This document shows, piece by piece, positions 61,100 through 64,000 of a stretch of DNA of 64,000 nucleotides (positions are counted from its first letter, which is position 1; each line of letters begins with the position of its first letter). The stretch is taken from positions 1-64,000 of the forward strand of contig NZ_QVQV01000009.1 in assembly GCF_003429005.1 (NCBI RefSeq), in the 5' to 3' direction. This stretch comes from Paraburkholderia sp. DHOC27 (GTDB taxonomy: Bacteria; Pseudomonadota; Gammaproteobacteria; Burkholderiales; Burkholderiaceae). A model generated the notes under the pieces. It was given only the letters and a program-made list of their open reading frames with translations. It was not told the origin of the DNA and ran no database searches. Both the position numbers and the translations under genes were made by a program.

Positions 61100-61123
61100 C
61101 GCTATATTCGATGGTATATTGCG
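61100..61123. promoter_or_regulatory. Predicted ModE operator upstream of the DUF2325 gene
   Basis: CGCTATATT, 6 bp, TATATTGCG: this matches the E. coli ModE pattern CGyTATAT-N6-TAyATArCG at 17 of 18 half-site positions. It contains two TATATT motifs that could serve as -10 elements. If bound, ModE would cover the promoter and repress it when molybdate is present. The ModE-like gene lies 1.5 kb away. Confidence 0.62.
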
Positions 61124-61247
61124 GTACAGAGACTGGTGCAAACCCAATGCTGGCCCAGCAGGCAGGCGTGACGCGCCCGACATCAACTGCGCCGTGCCGC
61201 GCGCCTTGCCAGCGAGCCCGGGCACCAGAACCGGATTCGAGGTCACC

Positions 61248-62591
61248 ATGCACACTCCCCCGTTTCGCCTTGCTCAAACTGCCGGCGCCGGGCGCGTCGG
61301 CAATGACGCCACGGGCCGCCCGGCAGTTATCGCAGACGCCTGCTGCGCGCCGTCGACGGTGCAACTCGGCCGTGCACGGCGCCGCAGCAAGCTCGCTGAA
61401 CTGGACCCGCATCTGCACTGCTCGGTGATCGGCACGTGCCTCACCACGCATGAACTGCGCAAGCTGGTGCCGAAATTCACGGATCTCGACCGTCAGCACG
61501 CCAGCGACCTGCAGATTCACCACGCCGCAGTGGAACTGGCCATCGCGGGCGGTCCCGGCAGCAAGGCGCTGCATAAGGCGCTGGACGAGCGCTACGCCGG
61601 CGCGATCCGCCGTTTCGACGAAGCGCGTGACGAAGACGCGCTGCTGGCGTTATGGAACGAAGCGCTGAAAAGCGGCGACATCCCGCCCGCCTATTGGGCC
61701 GTGATGACGCATGCCTGCGCAACCATGCCGGTGCGCCAGTCGGCCTTCGGCGAGTTGCATATGCTGTCGCACCTGGTGGGCGCGGCCAATCGCGCGGATA
61801 TCCGCCGTCTCGTCGCGCTGGAAGAAGAAAACGCCGAACTGCGCGACAAGGTCGAGCGGCAGCAGAATCGTCTGCGCGAAATCAGCGCGGAACGCGACAC
61901 GGTGATCGAGCAACTCACCGAACAGATCGTCAAGCTCAACGCCCAGGCCGAACGGCAACCGTCCGCCAATAGCGCGGAACTGGCCGCCGAGGTGCAGGCG
62001 CTTCGTCAGAAGCTCGCGGAAAGCGAACAGCGTCTCGCGCTGCACACGAGCCGTCGCGAAGCGGCCGAACAACGCACGTTGCAGGAACAAGGCACGGTCG
62101 AGGCGCTGCGGCAGAGCCGCGACCAGGCGCTCGCCATGCTGAAAGTGGTGCAGGCCGAATGTCACGCGCTGGAAAGCGCCACACTGGATGCGCTGGATCA
62201 AGCCGGCAGCCGCCGCGCCGCGCTCGAGAACGTGCGCGGCAAGCGGGTCGTCTATGTGGGTGGGCGGCCGGGCTCGAACTCCGCGCTCAAGTCGCTGGTG
62301 AGTTCGGCGGGCGGCGACTTCGTGGTGCACGACGGCGGCCTCGAAGATCGCAAGGGGCTTCTCGCGGCCGCCTTACCGGGCGCGGATATCGTCGTGTTTC
62401 CGGTGGACTGCATCGACCACGATTCGATGAACATGCTCAAGCGTGTGTGCGAGCGGCATCAGGTGGATTACTACCCGCTGCGCAGTGCGAGCGTGGCCAG
62501 TTTCATCGAACTGATCGCGCGGATACATGCCGACCCCACGCCGGTTGATAACGCGCGGCCGGCGTCGGCATTTTGTCTGCGGCATGGGTGA
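61248..62591 (+). CDS. DUF2325 domain-containing protein
   Basis: Predicted 447-residue cytoplasmic protein. The N-terminal helical part (1-190) has HCSVIGTCLTTHELRKL near 57 and a HMLSHLVGAANRAD segment near 172. A long coiled coil of Glu/Gln/Arg-rich heptads covers about 190-345. The C-terminal DUF2325 domain follows (350-440), with VVYVGGRPGSNSALKSLV and DIVVFPVDCIDHDSMNMLKRVCERH. Function is unknown. The start is set by GAGG 6 nt upstream. It is convergent with the ModE-like gene, and a strong ModE box lies upstream, so it may be molybdate-regulated. Confidence 0.88.
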   Translation: MHTPPFRLAQTAGAGRVGNDATGRPAVIADACCAPSTVQLGRARRRSKLAELDPHLHCSVIGTCLTTHELRKLVPKFTDLDRQHASDLQIHHAAVELAIAGGPGSKALHKALDERYAGAIRRFDEARDEDALLALWNEALKSGDIPPAYWAVMTHACATMPVRQSAFGELHMLSHLVGAANRADIRRLVALEEENAELRDKVERQQNRLREISAERDTVIEQLTEQIVKLNAQAERQPSANSAELAAEVQALRQKLAESEQRLALHTSRREAAEQRTLQEQGTVEALRQSRDQALAMLKVVQAECHALESATLDALDQAGSRRAALENVRGKRVVYVGGRPGSNSALKSLVSSAGGDFVVHDGGLEDRKGLLAAALPGADIVVFPVDCIDHDSMNMLKRVCERHQVDYYPLRSASVASFIELIARIHADPTPVDNARPASAFCLRHG

Positions 62592-62621
62592 TGCGACGCG
62601 GCGGATCTGTACGCCCGCCTG

Positions 62622-63044
62622 TCAGCGGATCATTCGCGTCAACTCGCTAATCTGCTTCGCGCAGCTTTTTTGCGCCTGCGCTTCCACCTCGCGATACAGC
62701 CGCACGATGGTTTCCCCAACCGGCGTCAGCACGCAGCCGCCGCCGCTCTGACCGCCCTGTTCGGAGACGGTGGCGGGCGACTTCAACGACTTGTTGAGTT
62801 CGTCGATCAGCAGCCACGCGCGCCGATACGACATGCCGAGGCTGCGCGCCGCAGCCGAGATCGAGCCCTGTTCGCGCACGGCTTCGAGCAGGTCCACTTT
62901 GCCCGGCCCGAGCGCCACGGTTTCGCCCGTGCGGATGCGCATGCGAAAGCGCACTTCCGGAGCGGTTTTAGCGGACGCCGTGGTGCGCGCTGCGGCGGCG
63001 GAGAGGGTTGAAGTTTTCGCGGATTCAGCCATGCGCGCAAGCAT
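62622..63044 (-). CDS. ModE-type winged-helix regulator lacking the TOBE domain
   Basis: Transcription factor of 140 residues. Only the ModE N-terminal domain is present: ALGPGKVDLLEAVREQGSISAAARSLGMSYRRAWLLIDELNK (about 43-86), then the wing TVSEQGGQSGGGCVLTPVGETIVRLYREVEAQAQ. The molybdate-binding TOBE domain of E. coli ModE is absent. It may be an effector-independent or co-factored regulator; the separate di-TOBE molbindin at 0.3 kb supplies a binding domain elsewhere. Adjacent to a sulfite-oxidase-fold gene. Confidence in the family is high; metal sensing is open. Confidence 0.9.
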   Translation of the reverse strand: MLARMAESAKTSTLSAAAARTTASAKTAPEVRFRMRIRTGETVALGPGKVDLLEAVREQGSISAAARSLGMSYRRAWLLIDELNKSLKSPATVSEQGGQSGGGCVLTPVGETIVRLYREVEAQAQKSCAKQISELTRMIR

Positions 63045-63074
63045 ACACGCATCGCCCGGCTCACTTCAAACCCT

Positions 63075-63584
63075 TCAGAACAGTTCGGGTTTGAGCACCT
63101 GCACGACCACCCGCGCGAGCCGCTTGACATGCCGTGGCGCCGCCATGATGTCCGCGCCTGAATACAGGGTGGGCACGCCGTCTTCGATACTCAGGGGTTG
63201 ATCGTCGCACTCGTACGCGATCAGCACGCTCTCGCCAACGTGGGTGTTGAACAACTCGTGCCAGGAGAAGGTGACGGCGTAACCGTCGTGCGACATCGCC
63301 ATAAACACGGCGCGCTTGAAATCGCCAGGCGCATCGTTGCGCAGACCCGCTTCTTCGATCAGTTCGGTCAGACGCACGCCCCGGTAGCACCCCACCTTGC
63401 GGATGTAGCGGTTGGTGGTGAAGCAGCGCAGATCGAAGGGCTCGACTCGCACGCTGTCGTAACGGCGCAGTTGTTCCACTGACAGCGTCAACGGACGCAG
63501 CACCTGCCCGCTAAGAACGAAGTCCGTGGAAAGGTTTGCTCGAGTCGGCTCGGCCGCTTCGACAGTTGGGTGCATCAGGTCCAT
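63075..63584 (-). CDS. Short molybdopterin oxidoreductase (sulfite oxidase fold)
   Basis: Predicted 169-residue cytoplasmic protein with the single-pterin Mo domain of the sulfite oxidase family. It has LTLSVEQLRRYDSVRVEPFDLRCFTT near residues 32-57, whose Cys may bind Mo, and VGCYRGVRLTELIEEAG near 64-80. There is GYAVTFSWHELFN and then a short C-terminal half. It lacks a signal peptide and the dimerisation and heme domains of full-length enzymes. The start has GGAGGAG 8 nt upstream. It lies 30 bp upstream of the ModE-like gene on the same strand, so probably one transcript. Activity unproved. Confidence 0.78.
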   Translation of the reverse strand: MDLMHPTVEAAEPTRANLSTDFVLSGQVLRPLTLSVEQLRRYDSVRVEPFDLRCFTTNRYIRKVGCYRGVRLTELIEEAGLRNDAPGDFKRAVFMAMSHDGYAVTFSWHELFNTHVGESVLIAYECDDQPLSIEDGVPTLYSGADIMAAPRHVKRLARVVVQVLKPELF

Positions 63585-63918
63585 GCGTGCAACTCCTCCA
63601 GCAGTACGAACAGCACGCGGCACACCAGGCCGCGCTGCGCTGTATTTTCACATATATTACGAGACGAACCGGCCACGCGTATGCCGTGGCACGGACATAC
63701 CGGCTATATGAAGCGGCCCATGTGATGGAAAACCCGGCGGGAGTCCCGCGATAAACAAGGTAGGAACAAGGCGGGAGCGGGTAAAAGTACGACGCTTGCC
63801 GGGCCAGACCCGGAGGTTGAACCGCGCAAAAACGCGCCCAGGATTCGAGCCACGCAACGCATTGGCATCGTAAGATACCGTTCTCAGTTTTTTCTCTCTA
63901 AACGCTACAGGAAACAGC
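63585..63918. other. Divergent promoter region at the molybdenum locus
   Basis: The 334-bp gap between the Mo oxidoreductase and the truncated exported-protein gene holds the ModE-type box, an imperfect dyad at 63679-63700 and no gene. Confidence 0.6.
63638..63661. promoter_or_regulatory. Predicted ModE operator in the divergent gap
   Basis: CGCTGTATT, 6 bp, TATATTACG: a match to the ModE pattern with two deviations, 54 bp upstream of the Mo-oxidoreductase/ModE-like pair and 258 bp upstream of the truncated gene. It suggests autoregulation. Confidence 0.58.
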
Positions 63919-64000
63919 ATGATCCGCAAGCTGCTCGCCTCAGTCACCGTCATCGCCAGCATGGCAATGGCCACGCCCGGTTTCGCTCAGGACAACACCG
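63919..64000 (+). CDS. Exported protein, 5' end only (window edge)
   Basis: The first 27 codons of a gene cut by the window end. They encode a signal peptide, MIRKLLASVTVIASMAMATPG, with a cleavage site at GFA-Q and QDN as mature start. A purine-rich GGAAACAG lies just upstream. A periplasmic binding protein is plausible; the family cannot be set from this fragment. Confidence 0.75.
   Translation, partial: MIRKLLASVTVIASMAMATPGFAQDNT

Noticed and set aside
63679..63700. Imperfect GTATG...CATAC dyad near the second ModE box
   Set aside because: The arms differ by an inserted base and the pattern fits no regulator I can name; noted only as part of the gap.
63780..63880. tRNA-like GGATTCGAG segment
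   Set aside because: No acceptor stem, anticodon arm or CCA-end arrangement could be formed around it.

Overview
The window is GC-rich, densely coded DNA with very few mobile features. It most likely comes from a Burkholderiaceae chromosome, probably Paraburkholderia. The main pointers are an OmpC-like 16-stranded porin, DUF4148 and DUF2325 proteins, a RcoM-type CO sensor, and paired LysR/MFS and LysR/pirin units. I see no tRNA, rRNA, CRISPR array, insertion sequence or prophage.

Layout. 0.3-6.8 kb: a di-TOBE molbindin, a porin, HU, DNA polymerase II and a DUF4148 protein. 6.8-11.7 kb (minus): a three-subunit cytoplasm-facing molybdoenzyme, best read as SoeABC sulfite dehydrogenase. 12-21 kb: a beta-hydroxyacid dehydrogenase, small exported and membrane proteins, a LytS/LytTR two-component pair, an orphan sulfonate-type binding protein, an M20 amidohydrolase, and an aldo/keto reductase with a divergent LysR gene. 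21-30.8 kb: a compact form I aerobic carbon monoxide dehydrogenase operon (coxM-S-L-G-D-E, an XdhC-YHS fusion, and a MocA-like cytidylyltransferase; minus strand), with the heme-PAS/LytTR regulator rcoM divergent from it. 31.5-37.8 kb (minus): a chemosensory-like signalling operon made of a CHASE3/GAF hybrid kinase, a CheR-like and a CheB-like enzyme, and a receiver-kinase. 38-52 kb: periplasmic trehalase, large catalase KatE, several small proteins, CsbD, a noncoding stretch with 25-bp repeats and a strong terminator, MipA, LysR/pirin, and ahpC-ahpF. 52-60 kb: two DHA2-type MFS pumps, a short CDF transporter, leuA with a leucine-rich leader peptide, a prolyl-4-hydroxylase-like oxygenase and a further LysR. 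61-64 kb: a molybdenum-flavoured cluster of a DUF2325 protein, a TOBE-less ModE-type regulator, a short sulfite-oxidase-fold protein and the truncated start of an exported protein.

Two themes recur. First, molybdenum: molbindin, SoeABC, CODH with its maturation genes, the ModE-type regulator and a small Mo oxidoreductase all fall in 64 kb. Two near-perfect ModE-type operators lie at 61100-61123 and 63638-63661. The first would place the DUF2325 gene under molybdate control. Second, CO sensing: a triplet of TTnnnG direct repeats at 29847-29873, between rcoM and coxM, fits the RcoM recognition pattern as I recall it. The least explained stretch is 44782-45335, a possible long noncoding RNA.
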